Assembly: GCA_001312325.1 (NCBI GenBank) | Contig: BBDJ01000003.1 | Coordinates: 62,001-126,000 of the forward strand | Direction: 5' to 3' | Length of the DNA: 64,000 bases | Source of the DNA: Lysinibacillus pakistanensis | GTDB taxonomy: Bacteria; Bacillota; Bacilli; Bacillales_A; Planococcaceae | In this document: positions 62,315-64,000 of the stretch, piece after piece | How positions within the stretch are numbered: position 1 is the first letter of the stretch | Layout: every line of letters begins with the position of its first letter | The notes under the pieces: model-generated | What the model saw: only the letters and a program-made list of their open reading frames with translations | What the model was told of the DNA's origin: nothing | Databases searched by the model: none | Position numbers and translations under genes: made by a program

Positions 62315-64000
62315 GTAAAAAGAATGTTGTATTAAATCCAGCTAAAAAGAATCGAAGGAAAATCATCCGCTCGATAGCACAATTAATCGTCGTTATATTT
62401 TTGGCAGCTGTTTTAATACGTGTCGTATTTTTAACAGAAAAAAAGGGTAGAGGAAAAGGTTCCATTAGAAAATAAAGATGGATTTATCGCCTTATCGTAT
62501 TTTGGTGTGAGCAGAGGTGACTCTCCTAAATATGTTTCGAAGAAAAATTTAAAAGAACAATTAGCATTGCTCGAAAGACAGGGCTATAAAACAATTACTC
62601 AGCAGGATGTTCTAGATTTTTATGAAAAAAAATAAACCACTTCCAGAAAAATCGTTATATTTATCATTCGAAGATGGTCGTACGGATTCCAGTATCTTTG
62701 CTCAAAATATCATGGAAAATCTAAATTATAAAGCGACGATGTTTACGTATGCGAATAAAATGGATACGCGTGATAATAAATTTTTGAAGCCAAAAGACTT
62801 GTTGTTAATGGAAAAAAGCGGGTATTGGGAATTGGGATCTAATGGCTACCGATTGACATATATTAATATTTATAATGATAAAGGACAGTCATTAGGAATG
62901 ATTGATGAAAATGATGTGCCGAATAAAACAACGATTGAATATTATAATCACTATTTAATGGATTTTATTCGTAATCCATACATGATCCCAAGTGAAACAC
63001 GTAAGGAAATGGAAGCACGAATTAAAAAAAGATTATAAATCGATGCATGATATTTATAAAGAGGAGTTAGGAGAAGTTCCTAGAGCCTATGCCATTATGC
63101 ACGCAAATTCACTCTATAATAATATGGAGCCGTTAGTACAAAGCGTGAATGATAAGCAAATTAAGGAAACTTTTAGTATGCATTTCAATCGCGAGCAGGG
63201 AGCCTATAATAATGCTGATGCTGATCTTTACAATTTAAGTCGGCTACAGGTATCTCCTTATTGGTCTACCAACCATGTGATGATGAAAATTCGTCAGGCA
63301 AGTAAGCAAAATGTAGAATTTGAAGTAGGCGATCAAGAGTTAGCCAAGAAATGGTCAATTGTAAATGGTGCTGTACAATTTAAAAACAATGAGATGACCA
63401 TCACTTCACCCCCATCTAGTGAAGGTCGAGTGCTATTAAAGAAAGCATTGCCAGAACAATATACTGTTAACTTTGAATTTAAAGGAAATGTTGTTGGACA
63501 ACAGTCTATCTATTTAAATTATGACGAAAAAAATAATAGCTATATTCGTGTAGCCCTTGTAGATAATGAAATTGTTGTTTCTGAAAAATCAGCAGGAGCT
63601 GGTGTTGTTGAGAAGGAACGTTTCCCATTAAATGAAATAAAATGGAATGAAGAGGAGTATGCATTTAATAAAGCAACTGTCTACTCCTATCAGGATACGC
63701 AAAGGGGCTCTAGAATAGATGAGGAAGAATATCCAAGAAATCTTACAAAAAAAAGAGTATTTAATATTACAGTAAATAAAGATAAAATAAAAATAGATGT
63801 TGATAAGGAATTGTCCAAAACAATTGAAGTGAATCCAGCAATCCAAGGCACTCAAATCGGATTTGGTGCGTTGTTCAGCAAGAAGGATACCACCCATGAA
63901 CAATATGCGGACGATATATATGATACATTGATCGAAGATATATTAATTTCAGATAAGAATGATCAAACAATTTTTACTAACCAATATACGAATTTCGATA
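62311..64000 (+). CDS. Membrane-anchored deacetylase-like protein, 3' end beyond window
   Basis: One N-terminal helix (IAQLIVVIFLAAVLIRVVF) anchors the protein. A NodB-like domain follows: IALSYFGVSRGDSPKYVS, SLYLSFEDGRTDSSIFAQNI, YWELGSNGYRL. Motif 1 is FEDG, and the His-x3-His motif is not obvious, so catalysis is doubtful. The C-terminal part (FEFKGNVVGQQSIYLNYDEK, SYIRVALVDNEIVVSEK) looks like a jelly-roll carbohydrate-binding fold of the LamG type. Breaks at 62438-62444, 62625-62632 and 63025-63031; an A8 run near 63756 is in frame. It starts inside the stop of the PilZ-GT2 gene. The end lies outside. Confidence 0.72.

Overview
The window is AT-rich DNA from a spore-forming, low-GC Gram-positive bacterium, most probably Lysinibacillus or a close Bacillaceae relative. 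The evidence is a cwlJ spore-cortex hydrolase gene, a SpoIIP-family gene, AAGGAGG-type ribosome binding sites, frequent TTG and GTG starts, a FadR-type operator before fadN-fadA-fadE, and the Bacillus gene order fadN-fadA-fadE-yusI-gcvH-yusF-yusE-[SAM riboswitch]-metN-metP-metQ. These calls come from reading motifs and gene order, not from a database search.

Data quality dominates the reading. Most long genes are split into two to nine frames. Almost every break lies in an A or T run of 7-9 bases, and removing one base restores a conserved protein. These look like homopolymer miscalls rather than decay, so I give such genes as full-length CDS and list the breaks. A few breaks are different: in-frame stops (fic, the ZIP transporter, the HNH remnant) and missing single bases outside long runs.

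Layout. 1-5.3 kb is accessory DNA: a C5 DNA methyltransferase, a copy of the 3' end of ssrA (tmRNA) that looks like an attachment site, a VbhA/Fic toxin-antitoxin pair with a broken toxin, and decayed tyrosine-integrase pieces around a membrane-protein gene. 5.5-9.3 kb is an ABC exporter with its PadR regulator and a perfect operator palindrome over the promoter. 9.3-18.5 kb holds mixed genes: DUF3221, IS and HNH remnants, a lipoprotein, a DUF6930-like protein, cwlJ, an ECF S component divergent from pdxK, DinB and GNAT. 18.5-26.5 kb holds a 21-bp repeat array, hbd, a ZIP transporter, an alcohol dehydrogenase, a NUMOD4 protein, a Na/Pi cotransporter, a second 21-bp array and OsmC. 26.6-30.1 kb is an overlapping acyltransferase/FemAB/deacetylase operon. 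30.2-35.7 kb holds hutI-hutG, a 5'-3' exonuclease, an ECF sigma factor whose partner fuses an anti-sigma-like head to a SpoIIP domain, and a C39-like protease. 36.5-47 kb is the fad, yus, gcvH and met block, with a third 21-bp array.

47.1-64 kb is the most interesting part: two adjacent exopolysaccharide operons that look controlled by cyclic di-GMP. The first encodes a degenerate GGDEF plus pseudo-receiver protein, a membrane HEAT-repeat protein, a family-2 glycosyltransferase, a very large membrane-anchored glycoside-hydrolase-like protein and a secreted deacetylase. The second encodes a UDP-sugar dehydrogenase, a lipoprotein with two deacetylase domains, a PilZ-glycosyltransferase fusion and another deacetylase-like protein that runs off the window. 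Together they suggest synthesis, c-di-GMP gating, deacetylation and trimming of an uncharacterised polymer.
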